Source: Alphaproteobacteria bacterium (GTDB taxonomy: Bacteria > Myxococcota_A > UBA796 > GCA-2862545). From it: a DNA stretch of 64,000 nucleotides. The notes under the pieces were generated by a model. The model made no database searches. It was not told the DNA's origin and was given only the letters and a program-made list of their open reading frames with translations. Below are positions 34,501-43,169 of the stretch, in pieces (the stretch's first letter is position 1; the number at the start of each line of letters is the position of its first letter). The stretch is taken from NCBI GenBank assembly GCA_020632885.1, contig JACKEQ010000006.1, forward strand, positions 62,001-126,000. Reading direction: 5' to 3'. Made by a program: the position numbers and the translations under genes.

Positions 34501-35068
34501 GGTGGACCCTCCGGTCGGGACCGTGACCCTGGAGAACGGCGCGACCATGGTGAACCACCGGTTGGTCTCGATCCACCTGGAGGCGAGCGACGCGTCCGGT
34601 GTGACCCACGCCTGCCTCTCCTCCCAGCGTACCTGCACCCCGGAGCAGTGGTTCGAGTGGGTGGACGACACGGTGTTCGAGCTCAACCCGGGGACGGGCA
34701 GCCAGAACGTGTACGCGAGGTTCCGCGACACCTGGGGCAACGAGAGCACGGCGTACCGCGCGTTGGTCGTGCTCGACGAGACCGCTCCGACGGACGGTGA
34801 CGTGACGGCGACGTGGACCGGCACGCTCGGAACCGACGTCTTCCTCTCGTGGTCCGGCTACGCCGACGACCGTGCGCTCGATCACTACGTGGTCTACGGT
34901 CTCCCTGGCGACACCCCTCCAGCGGCCTGCGACGACGCCGCACACGTCGCCGTCACCCCACGACGCGCCCAGGTACCAGCCAGCGAGGAGACCTGGTCGT
35001 TCCGGGTGTGCGCCGTGGACACGGCGGGCAACGTCTCCCAGGGCTCCACCGTGACGCTCCAGCGTTGA
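31511..35068 (+). CDS. Subtilisin-family (S8) serine protease with tandem Ig/FN3-like repeats, lipoprotein
   Basis: This 1185-residue protein starts MARIPAALALALMVSC. An I9-like propeptide (about residues 38-138) precedes the peptidase. The catalytic triad is visible as Asp160 in VIDTGAD, His201 in GGHGTNV and Ser365 in AGTSQAAPHVAG, with the oxyanion Asn in ASGNN. A Gly-rich linker (about residues 420-435) leads to four tandem units, each with an Ig-like beta domain starting GGAxWTN and an FN3-like domain with SWxGxxD and CAxDxAGN. It is probably an exported predatory or degradative protease tethered in the envelope. GGAGG lies upstream of the ATG. Confidence 0.9.
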   Translation: MARIPAALALALMVSCAPGTAPESLDADPHARVDARSSTLIVHLMDDDLTPLPGTDVHRRAAREQLAERMEDLAERADQVLRTLPADVTVVRRYTSFPILALEVGSDASFRALEAHPLVVSVERESIVEAFDTQSLALIQQPAAEAAGHIGEGTSVVVIDTGADWTHPDFGTCTSVGSPGCRVIYAADTAPDDGSRDDGGHGTNVTAIVGSVAPGADLIALDAFRGGAGWSSDILAALDWVVANEATYNVASVNMSLGAGAYTSTCTDVYSSAIAAVRASGVSVVIASGNNAYTNAVASPACNASAITVGAVYDAPFSGIGYSSCSDGASVPDQVTCFSNTAPFLDILAPGAMITAGGHTMAGTSQAAPHVAGAVAVLREAWPDATLDELEQLLLDGGDLVTDHRTGLQFPRLNVAEAADGGTGGGGGGGGGGPSSLVGSIVIADGATGTRTPNVPLTLDAPGATEVCLTNTDVCAVWLPYVSSTTWRLGSGTGPKTVTAWFRAGNIVSDAVSDSIEVDKVKPLTGTLTSASLDGAVELAWDGFTDAGSGVATYRVMQAAGTRAPSSCTATPAWRGPEDGVIVQGLTNGQPVSFAVCAEDGAGNISRPAKVTVTPKPESDPPVGSVLINGGAPWTNNTTATLSLAATDASGVASYCVSTRSTTCSRFTAMQPTTTSRLSGSSGPSSVYVWYRDAWGTTSEPVSATIGIDRGRPLNGTVTATPELGGVTLSWVGFTDALSGVASYQLVMAEGTRAPRNCTGPAVWSGAATATTITGLAVGAPHAFRVCAVDAAGNLSTGATVTASAPGEVEAPTGTIVLAGGAEWTEDLSVAVSLTAFDLSGVTHACLSDTPDACTSWFPMRDDTTWTLQDEQGTHTVYAWFRDSWGNVSEPVAATISVDSAAPALGTATALAGPGSITLSWSGMVDEGAGTTSYSVYVAHGSTAPADCSGVPIYQGMDTTFELQQLLDQDYAFRICAEDALGHMNAGTTVLGHPLPEVDPPVGTVTLENGATMVNHRLVSIHLEASDASGVTHACLSSQRTCTPEQWFEWVDDTVFELNPGTGSQNVYARFRDTWGNESTAYRALVVLDETAPTDGDVTATWTGTLGTDVFLSWSGYADDRALDHYVVYGLPGDTPPAACDDAAHVAVTPRRAQVPASEETWSFRVCAVDTAGNVSQGSTVTLQR

Positions 35069-35140
35069 CCGACCGGCGCGCGTCGTGGACGACCCGCGAC
35101 GCGCGCACGGGTTAAGGGGCGGGCTCTATCGGAGGCCGCC

Positions 35141-36577
35141 ATGTCGGAGTTCAAGGAGCGCGTCGAGGAGTACATGTCCTCGAGCACCCACCTGTCCAAG
35201 CGTCACGTCCATCCCCGTCTCATGAAGATGTTCGAGATGGGCGGGATGAAGGCGGTCTTCACGAAAGCCGAAGGCCAGTACATGTGGGACATCGAGGGCA
35301 ACCGCTTCCTCGATCTCCTCGCCGGCGGCGGCGTCTACTTCATGGGCCGCAACCAGGAGCGCATCAACGAGGCGTGCCGCGACGTCCTCGAGATGGACCT
35401 CCCGAACATGCCGGTCGTCAACGCGTCCATCCTGGGCGGCATGCTCGCGGGCAAGCTCCTCGAGATCGCCGGCGGCGACTTCGGGAAGGTGGTGTTCGCG
35501 AACTCCGGCTCCGAGGCCACCGAGGTCGCCATCCGCTTCGCGCGCAAGGCCACCGGCAAGCGCCGGTTCCTCTACATGGACGGGGCCTTCCACGGCCGCT
35601 CGTTCGGCGCGGCCTCCATGTGCGGCTGGGAGAGCATGCGGGAGGGCATGGAGCCCCTGATGCCCACCTGCACGCCCATCAAGCCCAACGACATCCGCCA
35701 GCTCCGCCGCGAGCTCAAGATGGGTGACGTGGCCGCCGTGATCTTCGAGCCCGTGCAGGGCATGACCGGCGTGGTGATGGACGCCGCCTACATGCGCGAG
35801 GCCGAGACGCTCTGCGAGCAGCACGGCGCGCTGCTCATCGTGGACGAGGTCCAGACCGGCCTCGGCCGCACCGGCCACTGGTTCGCGAGCACCGGTGTGG
35901 GCGTGCGCCCGCACATCATGACCACGAGCAAGGCGCTCTCCGGCGGTCAGGTGCCCGTGGCGGCGTGCCTCATGCGCGACGACGTCTACGACGCGATCTA
36001 CGCGAAGTTCGGGTCGGGCCTCGTGTACTTCTCCACCTTCGCCGAGAACAACCTGGCGATGGCGGCGGCCCTCACCACGATCGAGCTCCTCGAGGACCTC
36101 GACGCTCCCGCGGAGGCGGCCCGCAAGGGCGCCCTGTTCCGGGACGGCATGAACCGCCTGAAGGAGAAGTACGACGTCATCGACCGCATCGAGGGCCAGG
36201 GCCTGATGCTGGTCTGCTACTTCAAGGACTCCGCCAACCCGGCGCTCCTCGCGCAGCAGAAGACGATGATGGCCTACGACGGCGGCGCGTTCGCGGCGGC
36301 CGTGAACGTCCAGATGTTCAAGAAGGGCAAGATCATCGTCCAGCTCCCCGGGCCGGGCATGTCCGCCATCAAGGTGCTCCCGCCCGTCGTCGTCACCGAG
36401 GACGACATCGAGCACTACCTGAACACCCTCGACGAGGTGCTCGGCGAGCTCTACGACGCCCGGACCGGCCCCGTGGCGGCCCTGGCCGACAACCTCGTGC
36501 GCGACACCGTGAAGAAGGCCGGGAGCATCCTCCCGGCCGTCGCGGGCCTGCTGAACCGCGGCGCCGAGGCCAAGTAG
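35141..36577 (+). CDS. Class III (PLP-dependent) aminotransferase
   Basis: This 478-residue protein has the aminotransferase class III signatures: FANSGSEATEVAIRFARKATG, YMDGAFHGRSFGAASM, IFEPVQGMTGV, IVDEVQTGLGRTG and the PLP-binding Lys264 in TTSKALSGG. A short C-terminal extension (VRDTVKKAGSILPAVAGLLNRGAEAK) is helical. It belongs to the ornithine/acetylornithine/GABA/diaminopimelate group but gives no clear substrate signature. Two stem-loop-forming arms straddle the stop codon and appear to end the transcript toward the convergent dehydrogenase gene. Confidence 0.9.
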   Translation: MSEFKERVEEYMSSSTHLSKRHVHPRLMKMFEMGGMKAVFTKAEGQYMWDIEGNRFLDLLAGGGVYFMGRNQERINEACRDVLEMDLPNMPVVNASILGGMLAGKLLEIAGGDFGKVVFANSGSEATEVAIRFARKATGKRRFLYMDGAFHGRSFGAASMCGWESMREGMEPLMPTCTPIKPNDIRQLRRELKMGDVAAVIFEPVQGMTGVVMDAAYMREAETLCEQHGALLIVDEVQTGLGRTGHWFASTGVGVRPHIMTTSKALSGGQVPVAACLMRDDVYDAIYAKFGSGLVYFSTFAENNLAMAAALTTIELLEDLDAPAEAARKGALFRDGMNRLKEKYDVIDRIEGQGLMLVCYFKDSANPALLAQQKTMMAYDGGAFAAAVNVQMFKKGKIIVQLPGPGMSAIKVLPPVVVTEDDIEHYLNTLDEVLGELYDARTGPVAALADNLVRDTVKKAGSILPAVAGLLNRGAEAK

Positions 36578-36588
36578 GCCTCGGGCGC
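36561..36588. terminator. Strong hairpin terminator with stop codon in loop
   Basis: The 8-bp arms CCGAGGCC (36564-36571) and GGCCTCGG (36577-36584) enclose a loop AAGTA that contains the TAG of the aminotransferase gene, and the flanks can pair further (GCGC with GCGC). The element lies between the convergent aminotransferase and alcohol-dehydrogenase genes. It lacks a T-run. Confidence 0.55.
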
Positions 36589-36596
36589 CCCGGCGC

Positions 36597-37757
36597 TCAG
36601 AAGCGGAGCACGGCCTTCGGGTGGGCCTGGATGACCTGCTCGAAGGCATCCCGGTCCCACGAGCCGATGTCGACCACCGTGCCGCGGCCCTCGTTCAGGA
36701 TGACCTTCCAGATGGCGTCCTGGATACCGTTCGCCTGGGTCTCCAGGAGGGCGCGCGTCATGTGCCAGGTCTCGAAGATCCTCCGACCCACGACCGCGTG
36801 CAGGCTCAGCCCGTTCATCACGATGCGGTGGGCGTCCTGGAGCACGGTGTCGCCGTTCTTCACGCCGAACAGGACGACCTGACCGCCCCGACGGGTGATC
36901 TTGATGGCGTTGTTCACGCTGCTGTTGAACCCCGCCATCTCCATGGCGACGTCCACACCCACCCCGCGCGTGGCCTCCTTGACCCGCGCCTCCAGCTCGG
37001 GGTTCGCGAGCCAGGGGCGATCCGCTGGCGGCCGCCCGGGATCGAGCACCAGATCGCAACCGAGCTGAGCGGCCATCTCGCGGTGGTGCGGGTCCGGCTC
37101 GATGCCGATGACCGCCCGCGCTCCCATGCCCTTGGCGATGAGGACCGCGAACAGTCCGATGGTGCCGGTGCCCAGGATGGCCACGGTCTTGCCGCGCAGG
37201 TCGGTGACCTGGCAGGCGTGCATCGCGTTGCCGAAGGGCTCCTGCACGGCCGCGACCTCCGGCCGGATCCGGCTGAGGTCCGTGCGCCAGAGCGCCTTGG
37301 CGGGGAGCTTCACGTACTCGGCGAAGCACCCGTCCAGGCTGATCCCGATGATCCGGTCGCGCGCACACACGTGGTACTCGCCGATCCGGCACTGGTGGCA
37401 CGTGCCGCAGACGATGTGCGACTCGGTGCTGACGATGTCGCCGGGACGGTAGCCGTACTTCTCCGTCACCCGGGCGCCGACGTCCACGATCTCGCCGAGG
37501 AGCTCGTGACCGAAGATGCGCTTGTCCCGGCCCTCCTCGTCGAGGCTGCCGAGGATCATGTCGCCGAAGGACTTCCGCCACCAGATGCCACGGTCGGAAC
37601 CGCAGAACCCGGCGTAGCGCACCTTGACGATCACCTCGGAGCGGTCACCGGGGGAGCTCGTGAGCTCCGGGACCGGCACGTCCTCGAGCACCATGCCCGT
37701 GCTCGTGTCCCAGTCTTCCCTCGTCCGGTCGAAGGTCAACGCCTTCATGGTTCGCAT
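36597..37757 (-). CDS. Zinc-dependent alcohol dehydrogenase (MDR family, threonine-dehydrogenase-like)
   Basis: This 386-residue protein has the MDR zinc sites: catalytic Cys in GFCGSDRG, GHELLGEIVDVG, and the structural zinc lobe CGTCHQCRIGEYHVC. The Rossmann segment is GKTVAILGTGTIGLFAVLIAKGMGA. The substrate-end stretch (VNNAIKITRRGGQVVLFGVKN) is consistent with polyol- or threonine 3-dehydrogenase-type oxidoreductases. The start is ATG 37757, GGAG six bases upstream, with ATG 37748 as an alternative. It converges with the aminotransferase across a hairpin terminator. Confidence 0.85.
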   Translation of the reverse strand: MRTMKALTFDRTREDWDTSTGMVLEDVPVPELTSSPGDRSEVIVKVRYAGFCGSDRGIWWRKSFGDMILGSLDEEGRDKRIFGHELLGEIVDVGARVTEKYGYRPGDIVSTESHIVCGTCHQCRIGEYHVCARDRIIGISLDGCFAEYVKLPAKALWRTDLSRIRPEVAAVQEPFGNAMHACQVTDLRGKTVAILGTGTIGLFAVLIAKGMGARAVIGIEPDPHHREMAAQLGCDLVLDPGRPPADRPWLANPELEARVKEATRGVGVDVAMEMAGFNSSVNNAIKITRRGGQVVLFGVKNGDTVLQDAHRIVMNGLSLHAVVGRRIFETWHMTRALLETQANGIQDAIWKVILNEGRGTVVDIGSWDRDAFEQVIQAHPKAVLRF

Positions 37758-37844
37758 GCATGGCTCCAGCGGCTGGCGCTCGTCCCTAACTCCCCGTGCT
37801 CCCACAGGGCGTCCGGACCGTGTACATTGGGCCCGGAGGTGGGC

Positions 37845-39533
37845 TTGCGGTCGTGGGTCGTGGGCGTTGTCGCGCTGCTCCCGGGGGTCGCCATGGCCTG
37901 GAGCCCGGGTGCCGTCACCCGGATCACCGAGGGGTCGTTCGAGGACGTGGCCTGGCAGGGCGACCTCGTGGTCGGTGTGGGCCCCGAGGGCACGGTGTTC
38001 GTCACGGGCGACACCCGCACCGAGGTGCCGCTGCCCGCCCGCGCGGTGGTCACCCTGGACCCCCGCAGCGAAGGGCCCGTCACCGTGGTGACGTGCGGCG
38101 ACACCGGCGTGCACGCCCTCTCGCCCACCCCCGGCAGCGAGCCGCGCGCCCTGACCCCCGCGCCCTGCCTGGCCCTGGAGCGCATGGAGGGCACCCTGGT
38201 GGCCCTGCTCGCCGACGGGATGATGGCCGTGGAGGTGGACCCTCCCGCCGTCCGCAAGCTCGCCGACGTCACCCACCCCCGTGCCCTCGGTGTCGGCTCG
38301 GGCCGCGCGGCCGCGGTCGGCGACGACATCGCGCTGCGCCAGGACGGTCGGGTCACGCGCTACCCCGCACCCGCGGACGTGGTGGCCGTGGCGCCGGACC
38401 CCGAGGGGTGGGTCCTCGCCGTCGCGGGGCCCGCACCGCACCTCGCCCTCCCGGATGGATCCGTGATCCCCCTGCCCGACGCACCCCGCGCGCTCGCGGC
38501 CGCCGACCTCGGCACGGGCGACGACGCGATCGGCACCCTCGGCGACAGCCTGCTCGTGCGCACCGGCGACACCCCCTGGGCGATCGAGCCCGTCGGCGAG
38601 CCCTTCGTCGCCGTCTCGGCACGCGCGGGCGCCTGTCCGGAGGTGCTCGCTGCCGGGCCCACGGGCCTCTTCCGCATCGCGGGCGACTGCGAGCCGGAGC
38701 CCGAGCCCGTCGTGGCCGAGGCGGACGGCGAGGCCGCGCCCGACGTCCCCACCGCGATGGAGCTCGGCGAGTCGTGGCTGCTCCTGCGCCTCGACCCAGG
38801 TCAGTCGGCCACCATCCAGCTCTCGGACGCCGAGGGGAAGGCCCAGCGGTTCTACGCCTACGGTGGTCCACCCCGCCTGACGCTCAGCGAGCACGGGATG
38901 CTGCGCTACGGGGCCACCCGGGCAGACATCGGGCTCTGGCGCACCGCCATCCAGCTCATCGGCGAGAACGGCCAGCGCCGGTGGACCGGCATCGTCCTCG
39001 AGGTGCGCGACGACCGGCCGGCCATCCCCGTGCGCGAGGTGGCCGACCGTGCGGTCGTGCGCCCCCGGCCACCGAAGGGCCCCTGGGCCGTGCGCGAGTG
39101 CTTCGTGGAGGCCGGCGCCATCGGGGGTGCGAGCGCCAACCACCGCACCGAGTGGTCGAGCGTGGGCCTCCCGGACGTCGTGCCCTCCGCCAGCCCGTTC
39201 GTGGCGGCGAGCTGCGCGGGAGGGAGCCCGAAGGTCTCCTGGTTCGCGGGGGTGGACTCCGCCCCGGCCTTCTTCTACCTCGCCCCCAGCGGCCGGATGG
39301 TGCACCTGCTCGGCGCCACGCTCGGCGTGCAGACGGGCGGCGGCGCGGTGCGCGTGGGTCCCTACGTGAACACCGGGCTCCTCAAGCTCTCCGTGGGTGT
39401 GCGCGCGATGCTGCTGCCCTTCGAGACCGACAACGGCTCGCGGCACGGCCTGTTCGTCCGCGCCGACGCCGTCCCCGTCAACCTCGCAGGCTCCCTGTCC
39501 CTCGGGTACGCCTGGGAATTCGGCGACCTCTGA
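37845..39533 (+). CDS. Secreted protein: propeller-like N-domain and outer-membrane-barrel-like C-domain
   Basis: This protein of about 562 residues starts at TTG 37845, which sits five bases after GGAGG; a GTG at 37839 is possible but too close to that site. The signal is LRSWVVGVVALLPGVAMA, cut before WSPGA. The first half is blade-like (VTVVTCGDTGVHALS, VVAVAPDPEGWVLAVAG). The second half, after an acidic linker, has a string of amphipathic strands ending GSLSLGYAWEFGDL. The stop overlaps the cyclase start (TGATG), so the two proteins are made together, and the envelope protein may act on the CHASE2 sensor of the cyclase. The family was not recognised. Confidence 0.6.
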   Translation: MRSWVVGVVALLPGVAMAWSPGAVTRITEGSFEDVAWQGDLVVGVGPEGTVFVTGDTRTEVPLPARAVVTLDPRSEGPVTVVTCGDTGVHALSPTPGSEPRALTPAPCLALERMEGTLVALLADGMMAVEVDPPAVRKLADVTHPRALGVGSGRAAAVGDDIALRQDGRVTRYPAPADVVAVAPDPEGWVLAVAGPAPHLALPDGSVIPLPDAPRALAAADLGTGDDAIGTLGDSLLVRTGDTPWAIEPVGEPFVAVSARAGACPEVLAAGPTGLFRIAGDCEPEPEPVVAEADGEAAPDVPTAMELGESWLLLRLDPGQSATIQLSDAEGKAQRFYAYGGPPRLTLSEHGMLRYGATRADIGLWRTAIQLIGENGQRRWTGIVLEVRDDRPAIPVREVADRAVVRPRPPKGPWAVRECFVEAGAIGGASANHRTEWSSVGLPDVVPSASPFVAASCAGGSPKVSWFAGVDSAPAFFYLAPSGRMVHLLGATLGVQTGGGAVRVGPYVNTGLLKLSVGVRAMLLPFETDNGSRHGLFVRADAVPVNLAGSLSLGYAWEFGDL

Positions 39534-41692
39534 TGCGTCTGGCGCCAGCCCTCGGGGGCCTCGTGGTGGCCCTCGTGCTCGCCGCCGCCAGCGCGCGGGA
39601 CGAGCGGAGCCCGCGCATGTGGGCCCTGGCCGAGACGAGCCTCGTGGACACCTGGTTCCACCTCCGCGGACCCCAGACCACCCAGGACGCCGTCCTCGTC
39701 GTGCTCGTGGACGACGACGCCATCGCCGCCCACCCCGACCTCGTCGAGCGGCGCGAGGGCATGGCCCGCCTGCTGCGTCGGCTGTGGGAGCTCGGGGCCC
39801 CACATATCGTGCTCGACTTCATGATCCCGACCCCGGAGAAGCTCCTCCCGACCCCACTCACGGACGATCTGCGGGCGTGGGTCGCGGCGCCCGAGCCCGA
39901 GACGCCGCCCCTCGCGACCGGGCTCCTCCAGCGCACCGAGGCGATCACGCACGGCGACGACGTCCTCGAGGCGGCCATGCGGGCCGGGGAGGTCACCCTC
40001 GCCTTCCACCTCGGCGTGGAGACCGGAGAGCCCATCGAGGAGCTGAAGCTCACGCGGGGCACGTACGGTCAGGTGGCCCCGTCCGACGCCCTCCCACAGA
40101 GCCAGAGCCGCGCACTCTCCAGCATGGAGCGGTACGCGAAGGCCGCCTCGAGGCTCGGGGTGATCACGGTCGACGAACACGTCGACCACACCATCCGGGA
40201 GGTGAAGCTCGCACGCCGCCACGGACAGCGGCACTTCGTCCCCCTCGGTGTGCAGATGGCCGCGACGCGCCTCGGTGTCTCGCGCGGCAAGATGGCCTTC
40301 CTCGGGGGTGAGCGGACGGTCCGGCTCGGCGATCGCGAGGTCCGCGGGGACGACGACTTCTCCGTGTGGTTGAACTGGCGGGGCCGCGGGGCCTTCCCGG
40401 TGGTGAGCGCGCACGACGTCCTGGACGGCGACATCGACGTCGGGGGTCGCATGGTGATCGTGGCCTACAACGCGCTCTCGCAGGACATGGCGAGCACACC
40501 GTGGGGTCGGGAGCCCGCCGCCCTCACCCACGCGACCCTGATGGACAACATCCTCGCGGACGACCTGCTGATCCGCGCCGGCAAGCCCGCCGAGCTCGCG
40601 CTGGTGGGCCTGTGCGGCGGTCTGGTCGTGCTGGGCTTCCTGCTGCCCTGGCGTCCGGCCCGGTTCCTCGGCGCCCTCGCGGGGTGCGCGGCCGCCGTGG
40701 TCCTCCCGCCCGCGGCCTTCCTCGCGCAGGGCACCTGGCTGCCCGGCGTGGGCGCCCTGCTCGCGGCCTTCGGGGGCACGCTGGTGGCCTTCACGGCCGC
40801 CTGGCTCCAGGAGGGCTCGGAGGCGCGGGCGCTGCGGAAGGCGTTCGCGCACTACGTCAGCGACGAGCTCCTCGCGGAGATGGTGAAGGACCCCAGCCTC
40901 GTGCAGCTCGCCGGCCAGCGCCGCGACCTGTCGATCCTGTTCAGCGACATCCGGAGCTTCACGACCTACTCGGAGCGCATCGAGCCCCTCGATCTCATCG
41001 GGTTCCTGAACCACTACCTCACCCCGATGACCCGGGCGGTCATGAGGAACCGCGGCTTCGTCGACAAGTACATCGGCGATGCGGTGATGGCGCTGTTCGG
41101 GGCGCCGGTGCCGGAGGAGGCCCACGCCGAGCACGCCTGCCGGGCCGCCCTCGACATGTTCACGGGTCTCGACTCGGTGCGCCCGGAGGCCGCGAAGCAC
41201 GGCATCGACCTCGCGATCGGAGTCGGCGTGAACTCCGGTGTGGTCGCTGTGGGCAACATGGGCTCGGCCGACCGGCTCGAGTACACCGTGCTCGGAGACG
41301 CCGTGAACCTCGCGAGCCGCCTCGAGGGCCTCACGAAGACGTACGGGGTGTTCTGCCTGCTCGGCGAGCGCACGGCCCGCGCGCTGCCCCCGGTGTTCCG
41401 CGTGCGCCGGCTGGACCTCGTGCGCGTGAAGGGCAAGGAGGAGCCCGTCGAGATCTTCGAGCTCTGCGGCGACGACCGGGTGACCGTGGTGGCCCACGCG
41501 GAGCCCGAGGCCTGGGAGGCCGGCGTGCAGGCCTGGCGGGACGGCGACTTCCCCGCGGCCCGGGCGGCGTTCACGCGGTTCCGCGACGCCAACCCGGACG
41601 ACCGCGTGGCCGGGCTCTACCTGGAGCGCATGGCGCTGCTCGGGGAGCCCCCGCAGCCCTGGGACGGCGTGTTCACGCACCAGACCAAGTAG
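39533..41692 (+). CDS. CHASE2-domain class III adenylate/guanylate cyclase
   Basis: This 719-residue protein has an N-terminal hydrophobic segment, then a CHASE2 extracytoplasmic sensor (DAVLVVLVDDDAIAAHPDL, LWELGAPHIVLDFMI, about residues 50-330), a cluster of transmembrane helices (about 350-425) and the cyclase domain (about 455-640): ILFSDIRSFTTYSE with the metal Asp, YIGDAVMALFGAP with the second metal Asp, YTVLGDAVNLASRLE and RRLDLVRVKGKEEPVEIFEL. A short C-terminal TPR-like segment (WRDGDFPAARAAFTRF) follows. It makes cAMP or cGMP; the specificity-setting residues are not clear enough to choose. It is translationally coupled to the envelope protein upstream. Confidence 0.92.
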   Translation: MRLAPALGGLVVALVLAAASARDERSPRMWALAETSLVDTWFHLRGPQTTQDAVLVVLVDDDAIAAHPDLVERREGMARLLRRLWELGAPHIVLDFMIPTPEKLLPTPLTDDLRAWVAAPEPETPPLATGLLQRTEAITHGDDVLEAAMRAGEVTLAFHLGVETGEPIEELKLTRGTYGQVAPSDALPQSQSRALSSMERYAKAASRLGVITVDEHVDHTIREVKLARRHGQRHFVPLGVQMAATRLGVSRGKMAFLGGERTVRLGDREVRGDDDFSVWLNWRGRGAFPVVSAHDVLDGDIDVGGRMVIVAYNALSQDMASTPWGREPAALTHATLMDNILADDLLIRAGKPAELALVGLCGGLVVLGFLLPWRPARFLGALAGCAAAVVLPPAAFLAQGTWLPGVGALLAAFGGTLVAFTAAWLQEGSEARALRKAFAHYVSDELLAEMVKDPSLVQLAGQRRDLSILFSDIRSFTTYSERIEPLDLIGFLNHYLTPMTRAVMRNRGFVDKYIGDAVMALFGAPVPEEAHAEHACRAALDMFTGLDSVRPEAAKHGIDLAIGVGVNSGVVAVGNMGSADRLEYTVLGDAVNLASRLEGLTKTYGVFCLLGERTARALPPVFRVRRLDLVRVKGKEEPVEIFELCGDDRVTVVAHAEPEAWEAGVQAWRDGDFPAARAAFTRFRDANPDDRVAGLYLERMALLGEPPQPWDGVFTHQTK

Positions 41693-41693
41693 G

Positions 41694-43169
41694 TCAGAGC
41701 AGCTCGCTCAGCGGGCCGGGCGCGATGCGGGTCTGGCCCTCCTGACCGAACGTGTCGAGCGGATTCCCCGCGGCGTGGGCCAGCGTGTTGAACAGGTTGG
41801 AGAGCTGCCGGTTGTTCGTGCGGTCCACCCCCGGGTAGACGACGGTGCGGCCGTCGGTGTGCAGGCCGAGCCCCTGCCCGCCCACGAGCAGAACGGGCCA
41901 CTCGCTCGCGGTGCTGTGGTGCTGCTCGCCGTTGTCGGGCAGGTACACGATGACGGTGTGGTCGAGCATCGTGCCGCCACCGATCTCCGGGGTGGCCTCG
42001 AGGGTCCGCGCGAGGTCCGCGATCCTCCGGACGTGCTCGCGGCTGACGTCGTGGATGGCGTCGATGTGGGGCTGGCTGCCCGACGACAGGTGGTGGAGGT
42101 CGTGGCGCTCGAGCGCGTTGTCGAGGGCCGGGTAGCCCTGGAGCACCGACCCGTACACCATGCGCCCGAAGCCCGAGTCGCCCGTGCCGGACGTGATCAC
42201 GGCGACGTTGGTGAGCCCGCCGACCAGGGCGGCCGCCACGTTGTCGAACTGGGCGTGCAGGACGTCGAGGTGCGCACCCGTCGCGTACAGCGGGTTGGTC
42301 GAGGGGTCCTCCGGAGAGGCGAAGGCCGTCGTGGGATCCAGGGGGTCGATGGCGGCCGCGACCGCCGCGAGGTCGATCTGGCGCTGCCGCACGGTCTCGA
42401 GGCTCGCGAGGTACTGCTCGAGCTTGGCGCGCTCGGCGCTGTTGCCGGGGAAGGTCGCGAGGGCCGCGGTGACGTCGGCGTGGGCGAAGTCCAGGAGGTC
42501 CGAGCGACGCGCGAAGGACGTGGCCCCGGAGGAGCCCGGCAGGAAGCCGAACAGGTTGTCGTAGGCGAGCCGCGGGTCGAGGGTCACCGGCGCCGAGCGC
42601 CCGACGTCGAAGGCGCACGTGACGTTCGCGAGCCGCGCGCCGCTGCTGTCCACGCCCACCCGAACGGCGTCGAAGGGGGTCTGACCCCGGACGTCCGGGA
42701 GGGTCGCGAGGTAGGCGTCGATGGTCTGCCCGGCGGCGCGGGACGGCCGGGAGCGCGAGCAGGACAGCGCCCCGAAGTGGGTGCTGTGCCCGCCGCCCGT
42801 GATGGTCGACGAGAGGCCGAGCACGACGGCCGCGTGGGACGTGAGGTCCGACAGACCCGGCCCGCCGAGCAGGGGGTCGAGGGCCCGCGCGGTGCCGAGG
42901 TCGCCCGTCGTGTCCACGAGGGCGCTCGCGTGGCCGTAGAGCGTCGGGAACCAGCGACGACCCACGGTCGAGCCCGTGGCCGCCGCGTCGATCGCGGTGC
43001 GCGCGCCCGTCGACATGAAGCACACCGGCTCGATGCAGTTGCCCTCCACCACGAACACGAAGCGGGCCGGGGTGGGCAGCGTGGCGAACGCCTGACGGAG
43101 GAACGGCCCGAGCAGCGCGGCACCCGCACCGCCCCCGAGCCCGGCGAGGAACCTGCGACGCGAGATCAT
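41694..43169 (-). CDS. DUF1552 protein with Tat signal
   Basis: This 491-residue protein opens with MISRRRFLAGLGGGAGAALLG, a twin-arginine signal (SRRRFLA), so it is exported folded. The rest follows the DUF1552 pattern: ARFVFVVEGNCIEP, AVVLGLSSTITGGGHSTHFGAL, YLASLETVRQRQIDLA, ITSGTGDSGF, VYLPDNGEQHHS and HDVSREHVRRIADLARTL. DUF1552 proteins occur next to DUF1592/DUF1588/DUF1585 cytochrome-type proteins, as here. The start overlaps the stop of that gene (ATGA). No catalytic activity is established for the family. Confidence 0.9.
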   Translation of the reverse strand: MISRRRFLAGLGGGAGAALLGPFLRQAFATLPTPARFVFVVEGNCIEPVCFMSTGARTAIDAAATGSTVGRRWFPTLYGHASALVDTTGDLGTARALDPLLGGPGLSDLTSHAAVVLGLSSTITGGGHSTHFGALSCSRSRPSRAAGQTIDAYLATLPDVRGQTPFDAVRVGVDSSGARLANVTCAFDVGRSAPVTLDPRLAYDNLFGFLPGSSGATSFARRSDLLDFAHADVTAALATFPGNSAERAKLEQYLASLETVRQRQIDLAAVAAAIDPLDPTTAFASPEDPSTNPLYATGAHLDVLHAQFDNVAAALVGGLTNVAVITSGTGDSGFGRMVYGSVLQGYPALDNALERHDLHHLSSGSQPHIDAIHDVSREHVRRIADLARTLEATPEIGGGTMLDHTVIVYLPDNGEQHHSTASEWPVLLVGGQGLGLHTDGRTVVYPGVDRTNNRQLSNLFNTLAHAAGNPLDTFGQEGQTRIAPGPLSELL

